Virus record (IMG/VR): IMGVR_UViG_3300025430_000015
Span: 1-64,000 of that record
Length of the DNA: 64,000 nt
DNA from: a virus
Reading direction: 5' to 3' (one strand)
Positions 42,822-51,053 of this stretch are shown here, piece after piece (position 1 is the stretch's first letter; each line of letters opens with the position of its first letter). The translations under genes were made by a program, and so were the position numbers. The notes beneath the pieces are model-generated. The model saw nothing but the letters and a program-made list of their open reading frames with translations. It was not told the origin of the DNA and ran no database searches.

Positions 42822-43384
42822 CCGTGCTATCTGCAGCTATTACAAAAATGGATGGCATTGTCATCGCTGCTGACTCTCAAATCTCCTTTGATTATTCTAA
42901 GAGCGATGAAGGCCCAGGTAAATTATGGATGGACAAAGACCGTAGGTATATATTCGGTGGCTGTGGAAGCATTAGAGCTATGCAAGTTATACAATATTGG
43001 ACTGAATGGCCCGAGTTCCGTGAATTTCATGAAGTAGATAAATTTGCTGTAAAAGATATTGTTCCTGCTATGCGTGAAGCTTTGAATGAACACGGTGCTC
43101 TTGAAAGCTCAAAAAAAGTAGAGACTTTTGGTGCTGGCATTATTATGGCATGGGATAGCAATCTTTTAATTATTGATGAAGATTTCAGCGTTACTATTCC
43201 AGTTAGTGGAAGATGGGCAATGGGATCAGGAGCAAGCGAAGCATTTGGCAGTTTGGGTGATCAAGGCCCATGGACTAAAACAGATGTTATTAAAGCAGCA
43301 CGCACTGCAGCAAAAACAGCTCAAGGTGTTGGTGGAGATATTTACTACATCACAACAAAGAGCATGGAAATCAGAAAGGCTTAA
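42818..43384 (+). CDS. proteasome/HslV-like Ntn hydrolase
   Basis: 188 residues. TVLSAAITKMDGIVIAADSQIS at the N-terminus resembles proteasome beta and HslV subunits, with Thr2 available as the N-terminal nucleophile once Met is removed and Asp19 in the AADS position. GKLWMDKDRRYIFGGCGS then supplies a Lys close to the expected position, and MGSGASEAFGS matches the later conserved turn. It may be a phage-made peptidase or an inactive relative. No HslU-like partner is seen in the window. Confidence 0.65.
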   Translation: MTVLSAAITKMDGIVIAADSQISFDYSKSDEGPGKLWMDKDRRYIFGGCGSIRAMQVIQYWTEWPEFREFHEVDKFAVKDIVPAMREALNEHGALESSKKVETFGAGIIMAWDSNLLIIDEDFSVTIPVSGRWAMGSGASEAFGSLGDQGPWTKTDVIKAARTAAKTAQGVGGDIYYITTKSMEIRKA

Positions 43385-43390
43385 GCCAGT

Positions 43391-43419
43391 TTGATTCCTT
43401 TCAACTATTATGTTAATAT
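43391..43419 (+). promoter_or_regulatory. promoter TTGATT-N17-TAATAT (TG-extended)
   Basis: TTGATT (43391-43396), 17 bases, TAATAT (43414-43419), with TGT directly before the -10 (TGN extension). It is followed by an AAGGAG ribosome site and ATG 43449. Best match of the promoter set. Confidence 0.7.
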
Positions 43420-43448
43420 AAATACAAACACAAGTAAGGAGAATAATA

Positions 43449-44138
43449 ATGGGTCAACCAATCATGCCAAAGCGCAAGGGACTATCAACTGGGAACCTAC
43501 AGGAGGTTACAGAACCTTTGTATGGAGAATCACCCAAAGCTGCTACCCGAGCTGAAGTCCGTAGAAATAGTGCAACCGATGTTAACTTAGTTAACCTTGA
43601 TGAAGTTATGGGTTCTGTGTTGGAAGAGCTAGGCAAAACAGACATTAGTCAACCACACCCTGAAATCACACCTTTTCAAATTGATACACTTGCTACAGAG
43701 CTTGTAGCTGTACGCAATGCTAAAGACGTTATTGAAGGCCGTGAGAGTGCTCTTAAAGCATATGCAACAGAAGTAATTAATATGCGCATTGCATCTACAG
43801 GTAAAGATTACGCCACAGAAAGTGGTTACCTTGTAAGCCCTGAGAATGGCGTTAAATTATCCAAAGAAGTATCTGGTGGCAAACTTAATATTGATGTTGA
43901 TCTTTTGTTTGATGTATTAGACCACGATCAATTTATTTCAGTCGTTAACATTGTTGAGACAATTACAAAAACTCAAAAGCCTGATGGTGGTGTAAGCACA
44001 GTCGAGTCACGTGTCTATGAACTCAATGAAGAGTGTTTAGAAAAACAACTCAAGCTTGGCAATATTGGCATGGAGCAAATTGTAAAGGCAACAACCCCAG
44101 GCAAGGTGCGTTCAGCCTTTTATGTCAGAAGCATCTAA
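43449..44138 (+). CDS. early protein of unknown function
   Basis: 229 residues, first gene behind a strong promoter. It contains a flexible N-terminus and helical core (FQIDTLATELVAVRNAKDVIEGRESALK). It precedes a MerR-like regulator and the replication genes. A role in replication or recombination is possible, but no family is recognised. Confidence 0.6.
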   Translation: MGQPIMPKRKGLSTGNLQEVTEPLYGESPKAATRAEVRRNSATDVNLVNLDEVMGSVLEELGKTDISQPHPEITPFQIDTLATELVAVRNAKDVIEGRESALKAYATEVINMRIASTGKDYATESGYLVSPENGVKLSKEVSGGKLNIDVDLLFDVLDHDQFISVVNIVETITKTQKPDGGVSTVESRVYELNEECLEKQLKLGNIGMEQIVKATTPGKVRSAFYVRSI

Positions 44139-44469
44139 TAAACCAAAAAGATTAATAAAACTACGTGACGATGATCAAATCTACACGCAGACTATGGCTG
44201 CAGCATTTTTTGATTTAACTCCAAGAGCTTTTAAGAAAAAAGAAAAATATTTTATTGATTCAATGGGCAACCCTATTGAGATCGCTAGAACACCTGGTGG
44301 TTATCGTCATTACAGTCTAAATGACATTCTTAAAATTGCTCATTCATTGCGTAGGGCAAATAAGATGACAGATAGGCAACTACGTTTAATAGTATTAAGA
44401 GTAGACGCTTTTAAAGAACCAATAAAGAAACATCGTCTAAGATATCGAAAAGGCAACAATCCAACATGA
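44122..44469 (+). CDS. MerR-like DNA-binding protein
   Basis: 115 residues. TMAAAFFDLTPRAFKKKEKYF is a helix-turn-helix, and RTPGGYRHYSLNDILKI is the MerR wing signature (R-x-P-G-GYR-Y). The C-terminus is basic. It probably regulates nearby promoters. It overlaps the previous gene by 17 bases and the exonuclease start by four. Confidence 0.7.
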   Translation: MSEASNKPKRLIKLRDDDQIYTQTMAAAFFDLTPRAFKKKEKYFIDSMGNPIEIARTPGGYRHYSLNDILKIAHSLRRANKMTDRQLRLIVLRVDAFKEPIKKHRLRYRKGNNPT

Positions 44470-45413
44470 ACAAGAAAACATTATTACTGTTTGATGGGCA
44501 TAATGTGTTCATTAGATCATTTAGTGGTTTGATGAGGCAGGGGCTGAGCGCTCCAGATGGTTCAGGCACTTGGGGAATCTATGGTGCTTTTAATGTAATT
44601 GCTAGTATGGTTAGAAAACATAAACCTACGCATGTTCTTATTGCTTTTGATAAAGGCCGTAGTGCCAAACGTTTAGCCATTGATCCTGAATACAAAGCTA
44701 ATCGTGATAAGAAACGTGATCCAAAAAACACAATGGATAACGCATTCTCTTTAGAGTTTAAACCGCAATTAGAAACATTTAAATTTCTTTGTTCTAAAAG
44801 CGGCATACCTTTTATGAGCATAGAAGACGTAGAAGCAGACGATATTATTTCTACTGCGGCATTGGGTAATGCTGGTATTTTTGATAAGATTGTAATCGTC
44901 AGTGCAGACCATGATTTACATCAATTGATACGACCAAATATAACTGTTATAAAACCTAGCATTAGCTACAAAGATATTGATGAAGAAGTCAATGACATGG
45001 AATCTATCATGTTAGAGTGGGGCGTAGAACCTTGGAGGCTTCCTGAGATCTGGGCTTTGATGGGTGACAAGGGTGACAATGTTAAAGGTATTCCTGGCAT
45101 TGGACCTAAGAAGGCTACAAAACTTATTGCTGATTATGGCAATTTAGAAGAAGTTCTTGAAAAAGAATCTAAAGTTAAAGATCATATAAATATAGTGCGC
45201 AAAGCAAAATCATTGATTGAGCTTAGCCATGATGAAGATTTACCATTCCCACCATTGGGGGATCTACAGTTTACGCCTGTACAACCTAAAACTGAAAACG
45301 CTGATGAATTAGAACAATTGTTTGATGAACTTGGGTTTATTCAGGTAAAAGATAGATGGAGACATTTCACTTTATGGAATGATGTGATCCCTTTTGGTAG
45401 GAAACTGCGATGA
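44466..45413 (+). CDS. 5'-3' exonuclease / flap endonuclease
   Basis: 315 residues of the PolI-N/T4 RNase H type. LLFDGHNVFIRSF carries the first metal Asp, LIAFDKG and YKANRDKKRD follow, IEDVEADDIIS and IVSADHDLHQLI supply the acidic cluster, and MGDKGDNVKGIPGIGPKKATKLI is the helix-hairpin-helix. It would remove RNA primers and flaps in phage replication. Stop-start overlap with the LuxC-like gene. Confidence 0.9.
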   Translation: MNKKTLLLFDGHNVFIRSFSGLMRQGLSAPDGSGTWGIYGAFNVIASMVRKHKPTHVLIAFDKGRSAKRLAIDPEYKANRDKKRDPKNTMDNAFSLEFKPQLETFKFLCSKSGIPFMSIEDVEADDIISTAALGNAGIFDKIVIVSADHDLHQLIRPNITVIKPSISYKDIDEEVNDMESIMLEWGVEPWRLPEIWALMGDKGDNVKGIPGIGPKKATKLIADYGNLEEVLEKESKVKDHINIVRKAKSLIELSHDEDLPFPPLGDLQFTPVQPKTENADELEQLFDELGFIQVKDRWRHFTLWNDVIPFGRKLR

Positions 45414-46542
45414 TTAATGAATGGATTATTAATCCATCGGTGGATATGGTTGCTGTTTTAGCACAATATGGCAGGTTTCTAGAAACTGACTATCGTATGC
45501 TAATCGAAAGTATGGGAGTACCTTCTACTTTTGAAGAATATACAGAAAAGACAGGTAGGCGGTTTCTTATTGTTGGCGCCAAAGAAACACCAGGTCTAAT
45601 AGCAAAAAGTGCATACTTATGCCTCAAGCTAGCTGGTCCTGATAGTGTTGTCGTAAAAGTACCAACACTTGATGAAAGTTTTTTGTTGCAAAATGTATTT
45701 GAGCATCACGCTGGTGATGTACGAAATAAGATATTTGTATCGCATGGTGATGAATTAAAGCTTAGTAGCGAATGGCGAGATGAGATTGAAAATGCAACTG
45801 ATATAATTGTATTTGGTAGCCAAAACGCTTTAGTAGCGAATGGCGAGATGAGATTGAAAATGCAACTGATATAATTGTATTTGGTAGCCAAAACGCTATG
45901 GAAGCATTTCGTGAGTACGAGACAGTTGATCGACGTGTATGGGAACATGGTTTTAAATTTAGTTTTGGTTTAGTGCGTGCTGAGTATTTGACTCCAAGCA
46001 TTATTAACGAAATATGTTTTGATTTTTTCAGTTACTACGGTGAAGGTTGTTTAGCACCAAAATTCTATTTTATTGTTGGTAAGCTAAGCAAAAAAATTGC
46101 TAAACAATTTAGTGAAAACATGTCTTCATTCTATGGAGAGTACATCGAAGAATATAGAGAAAAGCTACCTTTAACAAGAAAAAGCGAACTCGTACAGGTA
46201 ACTCTTGATTCAAAGTATGCATATGATTATGTTCGCCTTGGCGACTTGAATTCTGATGATATCTTTGATACTCTTTATGGTGATGTAAGATTAATTGTAG
46301 TAGATGATTTAGATGAAGTCAGTTATTTCATTCATGAATGGAGTGACAATATCAGTACTGTTGCTATAAATATGCAAGATGATCCAGCTATGATGGATTT
46401 ATTGGATGACCATATGGTTATCCGTATTTGTAATATTGGTGAGATGCAGTTCCCTGAATTCTTTGAACAATATGACAGCGTAGATGACTTTAATATTTAT
46501 GTTGGTGACGAGATCGAAAATGATCCCTACGACAGTCTTTAG
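45410..46542 (+). CDS. LuxC-like acyl-CoA reductase (ALDH fold), frame broken by duplication
   Basis: As read there are two pieces (45410-45874 and 45898-46542). Deleting one copy of the 68-base duplication gives a 354-residue protein. Family features: RRFLIVGAKETPGLIAKSAYLCLK followed by a VVKVP strand (nucleotide fold), DIIVFGSQNAMEAFRE, HGFKFSFGLV, and DFFSYYGEGCLAPKFYFI with Cys191 at the place of the catalytic Cys. This pattern fits acyl-CoA reductases (LuxC, PF05893), which reduce fatty acyl groups to aldehydes with NADPH. It is shorter than typical LuxC (about 480). The gene is embedded between replication genes. The role is unknown; lipid or protein acyl chemistry is conceivable. Confidence 0.6.
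45762..45897 (+). repeat. 68-base perfect tandem duplication in the LuxC-like gene
   Basis: 45762-45829 is repeated exactly at 45830-45897 with no spacer. The period of 68 shifts the frame. The second copy is followed directly by ATG 45898, which allows a false second gene call. Confidence 0.95.
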
Positions 46543-46576
46543 AACTTACAAAAGTAAGAAATAAAAGGAAGGTAAT

Positions 46577-46852
46577 ATGACAGTTTCTTCAAAACGAAGA
46601 AAAAAGATTAGAGTAATAATTAATAGTTATTCTCAATCAAAATTATTTAAAACAATGTTAACTATTGGTTTTGGCATTGCAACGATTATAATGCTACCAT
46701 TGTTTATTGTTGCTATACCATTCATATTTGCATGGGATGTAGCAGGTATTTTTATGGAAAATAATATTATTAAGGAAGAAAGCATGGATGCTGTTAAAAG
46801 TAAGTGGGGAGAATTTTCTCTTGATTTCGATAGCTGGAAGAAGAACGTTTAA
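46577..46852 (+). CDS. small membrane protein
   Basis: 91 residues. A basic N-terminus (SSKRRKKIRVI) precedes one long hydrophobic region (IGFGIATIIMLPLFIVAIPFIFAW) that could cross the membrane once or as a hairpin. Preceded by AAGGAAGG. Function unknown; an inhibitor, anchor or holin role cannot be judged. Confidence 0.65.
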   Translation: MTVSSKRRKKIRVIINSYSQSKLFKTMLTIGFGIATIIMLPLFIVAIPFIFAWDVAGIFMENNIIKEESMDAVKSKWGEFSLDFDSWKKNV

Positions 46853-47229
46853 TGGAAAATTTAGCTCAGCAAACTGAAACAATGTTTGAACGCAACATAG
46901 CTATTATTGCAAGTAGAAAACAAGAAGTTCAGGTCTTTAGTGATGGTTTCGTTTATGTCGGGTATCTATGTGGGCTTGATGAAAAATGGGTACAATTATA
47001 TGGCCACGAAGAGAATGACAAGAATAATGTTGATACCATGTGGCGTTTCCTGTTAATCAATAAGAATAATATCTCAGCAATTGGACCGAATGGTAATGGG
47101 CTATACGACATTGATCAAGTGACACGCGAATGGATTAGCAAGAAGATTCAGATGTTTTCAGATGTATGTGATAAGTTTCTATCAGTTAGAGGAATAAAGA
47201 AAAATGACGATCGAAAAGAAAAGTTTTGA
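46852..47229 (+). CDS. Sm/Hfq-like fold candidate protein
   Basis: 125 residues. KQEVQVFSDGFVYVGYLCGLDEKWVQLYG resembles Sm motif 1, and FLLINKNNISAIGPNG resembles the Sm2 strand, the bent five-stranded barrel of Hfq/LSm proteins. The C-terminus is helical and charged. If correct it could form a ring that binds RNA. It overlaps the next gene by 26 bases. Moderate-to-low confidence, from pattern only. Confidence 0.5.
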   Translation: MENLAQQTETMFERNIAIIASRKQEVQVFSDGFVYVGYLCGLDEKWVQLYGHEENDKNNVDTMWRFLLINKNNISAIGPNGNGLYDIDQVTREWISKKIQMFSDVCDKFLSVRGIKKNDDRKEKF

Positions 47230-47671
47230 TGGGCCTTTGGCCAATTACGACGACAATAGCTACGACGATGTTGTAGAAGTAGTCCCAGTAGAAAGCAAGA
47301 ATGAGCTTGTAAAAGAGATTGATCTTGCTAATGCAGAACCACGTGAGCTTTTGATATATTTTGCATCCCGTTATAAAGAAGTGCATGGCTACGAATATGT
47401 GGTTGAATGGATTAAGGAAGTTGCTATCTTTAAAAGCTTTAAAGAGCGTTACAAAGTTGATGCAGGCCCTATGGTTGCTTTGCTATTCGATAAGCACAAA
47501 GGCAAAATCAACGACATGGTGATGACCGTAACAGCCTTTAGTAAAGGCAGTAAATGGATTCAGGACACCTTATACATTCAGTTACAACAAGATAAGATAA
47601 AAGAAGAAAACCGACCAAGTTCAGAAGGGTTAATGAATACAGATGACTTCCTTAAACGATTCGCTGTTTGA
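47204..47671 (+). CDS. protein of unknown function before the helicase loader
   Basis: 155 residues with an acidic N-terminus and a helical core (AEPRELLIYFASRYKEVHGYEYVVEW). It is coupled to the DnaC-like gene by a 29-base overlap, so it may be a partner in helicase loading. No family recognised. Confidence 0.6.
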   Translation: MTIEKKSFDGPLANYDDNSYDDVVEVVPVESKNELVKEIDLANAEPRELLIYFASRYKEVHGYEYVVEWIKEVAIFKSFKERYKVDAGPMVALLFDKHKGKINDMVMTVTAFSKGSKWIQDTLYIQLQQDKIKEENRPSSEGLMNTDDFLKRFAV

Positions 47672-48443
47672 TTGGCAAAACGACTACGTAAATATTAAGT
47701 TTGATTTCTTGTCAGACGATGAGATTGATTATTTAGAGCTTAAGTATCCTCAGTTTGAAACGTTTAATAAACGAGGCTGCCCAACGTGTGAAGGCCATAA
47801 TTGTGGTGACTGTAAAGCGCAGTTGCAACTTTATAAGCATTACCTACGTGCAGGCATTGGACTAAATTATCAACGACTTGGTTTTGAAGACTTCCATGGC
47901 GATGCTAAAGCATTAGACCTTGCTAACGTTTATCTAAGCCAACACAAACAGTTTGTTAAGGGTGGCATGGGTCTGATGTACCACGGCTCATGGGGTACTG
48001 GTAAGACTCTTCTTACTAGCCTTATTGCTAAAGAACTAGTAAAGCTTGGCTACACAGTTTACTTTGCTACGTTTACCCAAATGGTTGATGAATTTACCCG
48101 AGGGTGGGGTAGTAATGAAGACAAGGCACGATTCGAGAGCAAGGTTGTTAAGAGCGATGTGTTCTTTTTAGATGACATCGGTAAAGAGTTTCGTACCAAG
48201 AATAACTTGAGTGAAGCTACATTTGACCACGTGCTCCGTCAACGTGCATTGGACAATCGTCCTACTTTTATCACCACGAACATGACAATTGAGGAATTGA
48301 ATGAGGGTTACGGTAGTGCTATATTTTCTCTCCTAAAGGAAAGAATGATTGTCCACAACATGGAGGGCGTTGATTACCGAGAGTTTGCTCGTAACCGTAC
48401 GCTTGATGAAATTAAGAACGACACAGTACGCAAAATTATCTAA
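47643..48443 (+). CDS. DnaC-like AAA+ helicase loader
   Basis: 266 residues. A Cys cluster (CPTCEGHNCGDCKAQ, residues about 38-52) is followed by an AAA+ ATPase: Walker A HGSWGTGKTLLTS, Walker B VFFLDDIGKE, sensor TFITTNMTIEELN, and a C-terminal arginine region (LLKERMIVHNMEGVDYRE). It loads the replicative helicase encoded next. Confidence 0.85.
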   Translation: MTSLNDSLFDWQNDYVNIKFDFLSDDEIDYLELKYPQFETFNKRGCPTCEGHNCGDCKAQLQLYKHYLRAGIGLNYQRLGFEDFHGDAKALDLANVYLSQHKQFVKGGMGLMYHGSWGTGKTLLTSLIAKELVKLGYTVYFATFTQMVDEFTRGWGSNEDKARFESKVVKSDVFFLDDIGKEFRTKNNLSEATFDHVLRQRALDNRPTFITTNMTIEELNEGYGSAIFSLLKERMIVHNMEGVDYREFARNRTLDEIKNDTVRKII

Positions 48444-48457
48444 TAGAAAGTAAGAAG

Positions 48458-49738
48458 ATGGACATTGAAAAGTCGATAGTAAAGCATTTTGACAAGTTAG
48501 AAAGTTTCAACACAATTTGGGATAAGGGGGTACGTAGCGAACACTTCTTTGATGATGGTGTACGTGAACTGTTTGATTACAGCCTTGACTATTACGTTCG
48601 TAGTGAGTTCAAGAGTACAGTAACTCGTGACTTCCTAGAGACTAAATTTGAAGACTATTTTGTTCGTAATGAGTGGCCAGAAGAAGAATACTTAGTTGGT
48701 GTTCTTATCGAGGAACTTATGACTAAGTACCGCAAGGCAACCACCCAGAGCGCACTGCTTAAGGCAGCTAATGCGCTTGAGGAAGATCCTGAAGTCGGTA
48801 TTAGTATGGCACTTAATAGCCTTACACGTATCCAAAGTGACACAAGTACACGTGAGCGTATTGAAATTTATGGTGATGGTTACGAACGTCGTGTTAATGA
48901 ATACATGGACGAAGTATCTAACCCAACCAAAGATAAGAAGGGAATCTATCTTGGTTGGGATGCATTGAATGACCATATGTACGGCATCCAGAAAGGTGAA
49001 CTTGCGGTTGTCGTAGGTATTCCTAACGTTGGTAAGTCATGGGTTGGATCGGTTATTGCTCTTGAAGCAGCACGACGTAAAACTAAAGTTTACTTTGCAT
49101 CATTAGAGCTTCGTAAAGAACTAACTCTAATGCGTCTTGATTGTCTTGTTAGTGGTGTGCCGTATGCTCGCTACGAACGTGGACAACTAACTCCTAATGA
49201 GTTAAAACGTCTTAAGGAAGCTCGTGAAGAAGTTATGGAGTTTGGTGAATATCTTCTTATTGACTCACCTAGTCGTAAGTCTGAACGTAGCGTTATGGAG
49301 TTGTACTCAAAAGCTAAGCACTGGGGTGCTGAACTAATGGTTGGGGACCAATTGTCATGGATCTCAACCGAGAAGAGTTATGGTTCAGCAAGTAACTTCC
49401 AAACTCTACAGATGTCTGAAGTGATCACTGACGTAGCTTCTACTAACCGAGAGATGGGTATGGCTTCTGTATGGCTTGCTCAGTTCAACCGTGAAGCTAT
49501 GAAGAAGAAGAATGGTCGTGGTGGTCTAGCTCAGATTGGTCTTAGTAGTACCATTGAACAAATTGTGGACATGGCTATTGGTATCGGTGCTACCAAAGAA
49601 ATGAAGCAGCAAGAAGCACTTGTTATGGATATCCTTAAAAGCCGTCGTAGTGACCTAAAATCATGGATGATGGGTTTTGAGCTAAAGGATCGTACATCAC
49701 TCCAAGTTGTTCGTGAATACGAGGATAATAATGATTGA
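48458..49738 (+). CDS. DnaB-like replicative DNA helicase
   Basis: 426 residues. The N-terminal helical domain is followed by a RecA-like SF4 core: LGWDALNDHMYGIQKGELAVVVGIPNVGKSWVGS (Walker A GIPNVGKS), YFASLELRKELTLMRLD (H1a), LMVGDQLSWI (Walker B) and a late VWLAQFNREAMKKK segment with the arginine finger region. It unwinds DNA at the fork. Lies 14 bases after its loader. Confidence 0.9.
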   Translation: MDIEKSIVKHFDKLESFNTIWDKGVRSEHFFDDGVRELFDYSLDYYVRSEFKSTVTRDFLETKFEDYFVRNEWPEEEYLVGVLIEELMTKYRKATTQSALLKAANALEEDPEVGISMALNSLTRIQSDTSTRERIEIYGDGYERRVNEYMDEVSNPTKDKKGIYLGWDALNDHMYGIQKGELAVVVGIPNVGKSWVGSVIALEAARRKTKVYFASLELRKELTLMRLDCLVSGVPYARYERGQLTPNELKRLKEAREEVMEFGEYLLIDSPSRKSERSVMELYSKAKHWGAELMVGDQLSWISTEKSYGSASNFQTLQMSEVITDVASTNREMGMASVWLAQFNREAMKKKNGRGGLAQIGLSSTIEQIVDMAIGIGATKEMKQQEALVMDILKSRRSDLKSWMMGFELKDRTSLQVVREYEDNND

Positions 49739-49868
49739 GAAAACTCCTAAAGAAATGGGCGAAGATGCCCTTAGAGATTTAAGCCCAGAAGATAAAGCAT
49801 TTTTAGAGAAGGTCAAAAAAGATAATAAAGACTTTTTAGAACATTTGAAGAATGATAAGTTTATCTGA
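49731..49868 (+). CDS. tiny acidic/helical protein
   Basis: 45 residues, ATG overlapping the helicase stop by eight bases and running 17 bases into the primase gene. Very charged (EKTPKEMGEDALRDLSPEDKAFLEKVKKDN). No family recognised. May be an adaptor or simply a coupling peptide. Confidence 0.55.
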   Translation: MIEKTPKEMGEDALRDLSPEDKAFLEKVKKDNKDFLEHLKNDKFI

Positions 49869-50859
49869 TATCTTCACTAACTTAGACGCCAGGGTTGTTC
49901 TCCAAGACATTATTGGGGTAGGAGAACTAATAGAGAACGGTGATGAATATATTCACTCATGCCCACTCCCATTTGGCATGCATAAGAATGGTGACTCCAA
50001 CCCAAGTGCTAGTTTAAATAAGGATACCCTACTTTTTAACTGCTTTACTTGTGGTGGAGGTAGCGTCATTTGGCTAGTCCAGAACTGCCTAAATGTCACT
50101 AAAGATGAGGCTATTTCTGTCCTAAAGAATGAGGTAACAGAACTCAAGGTTATCTCGATTGAGGACTTCACCAAGAAGCTAGAGGGTGTTTTTGGTACCG
50201 CTCAGCAGAGCAAGACAGAAATCCCTATTTATAGCGAAAACCTCCTTAACAGATGGCAAGGAACTTGCGATTATTTGACCGTTAGAGGGGTCTCAGAGGC
50301 CGTTCAGCGGGAGATGCGCACAGGGGTAGAGAGAGCACGGCCCGAAATATCTAAAGTCCAAGGAGAAGAGCATATGGTGACCCTAGATAGGGTCGTACTG
50401 CCACACTTTATGAAGGGCAAGCTTATTGGCTGGGTAGCCAGAAAGATCGAAGATGTGCCAGGTGTTCCCAAGTATAGGAATTCCAAAGGGTTCCCTCGTG
50501 GGTCATGGTTATACAACCTTGATAATAACCTTAACAGCGACCACGTGTATGTTGTGGAGAGTCCTATGAGCGTCCTTGTGCTCAAATCCAGGGGTATTGA
50601 CAATGTCGTTGCGACCTTCGGCGCAAAAGTAGACAATCAACAGATTAATCTGCTTCGCAGGTTTTCTAAGGTGACTATCTTTATGGATGGTGATGCACCT
50701 GGAAGAGCTGCTACGCAACATCTTGTAGACGAGTTGAGTTGTTACACAAAACTTGCTATCATTGAAACACCGGACGACGAAGATCCTGCTACACTGCTGG
50801 AGATTCCTAGTTCAATGAACTCAATGGAATGGCAGTTAACACATCAAGGAGTATCATGA
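49852..50859 (+). CDS. DnaG-like primase with TOPRIM domain
   Basis: 335 residues. The zinc-binding domain (HSCPLPFGMHKNGDSNPSASL then FNCFTCGGGSVIWLV) is followed by a TOPRIM core: VVESPMSVLVLKSRG, VATFGAKVDNQQ, VTIFMDGDAPGRAA. It synthesises primers and fits beside the helicase and loader. Confidence 0.85.
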   Translation: MISLSDIFTNLDARVVLQDIIGVGELIENGDEYIHSCPLPFGMHKNGDSNPSASLNKDTLLFNCFTCGGGSVIWLVQNCLNVTKDEAISVLKNEVTELKVISIEDFTKKLEGVFGTAQQSKTEIPIYSENLLNRWQGTCDYLTVRGVSEAVQREMRTGVERARPEISKVQGEEHMVTLDRVVLPHFMKGKLIGWVARKIEDVPGVPKYRNSKGFPRGSWLYNLDNNLNSDHVYVVESPMSVLVLKSRGIDNVVATFGAKVDNQQINLLRRFSKVTIFMDGDAPGRAATQHLVDELSCYTKLAIIETPDDEDPATLLEIPSSMNSMEWQLTHQGVS

Positions 50860-50954
50860 GTTTTATTACTAGCATTCATCACTGGCTTAATAGCCACGTT
50901 TTTGATATGGTACTGGCCTATTGGTTTTATGCTTGGGCTAGAAGAATTTTTTAA
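50856..50954 (+). CDS. very small aromatic peptide
   Basis: 32 residues (ATG overlapping the primase stop by four bases), rich in Trp, Phe and Tyr with an amphipathic pattern (HHWLNSHVFDMVLAYWFYAWARR). It might associate with the membrane. Supported only by coupling and length. Confidence 0.4.
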   Translation: MSFITSIHHWLNSHVFDMVLAYWFYAWARRIF

Positions 50955-50959
50955 GTAAT

Positions 50960-50989
50960 TTGATTTATGGTGGAGACATGTGGTACCGT
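50960..50989 (+). promoter_or_regulatory. promoter TTGATT-N18-TACCGT (TG-extended) for ssb
   Basis: TTGATT (50960-50965), spacer 18, TACCGT (50984-50989) with TGG directly before it. The -10 is weaker than in the others but has the TG extension, and a palindrome lies at the expected start of transcription. Confidence 0.5.
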
Positions 50990-50994
50990 AGTAA

Positions 50995-51008
50995 TTGTCC
51001 TAGGACAA
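50995..51008 (+). promoter_or_regulatory. 14-base perfect palindrome, operator candidate
   Basis: TTGTCCTAGGACAA is a perfect 14-base inverted repeat positioned 6-19 bases after the -10 box, i.e. over the start of transcription of the SSB gene. That is the usual place for a repressor operator. The protein that would bind it is unknown; the MerR-like and ribbon-helix-helix proteins of this phage are candidates. Confidence 0.5.
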
Positions 51009-51015
51009 CTGAATT

Positions 51016-51053
51016 AATAAACTAAAATATAAACCAAAGGAATAAACTAAAAT
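51016..51053 (+). repeat. 13-base direct repeat before ssb
   Basis: AATAAACTAAAAT occurs at 51016-51028 and 51041-51053, period 25. The second copy contains the AT of the start codon. It may be a leftover duplication of the same kind seen inside genes, or a leader feature. Confidence 0.6.
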
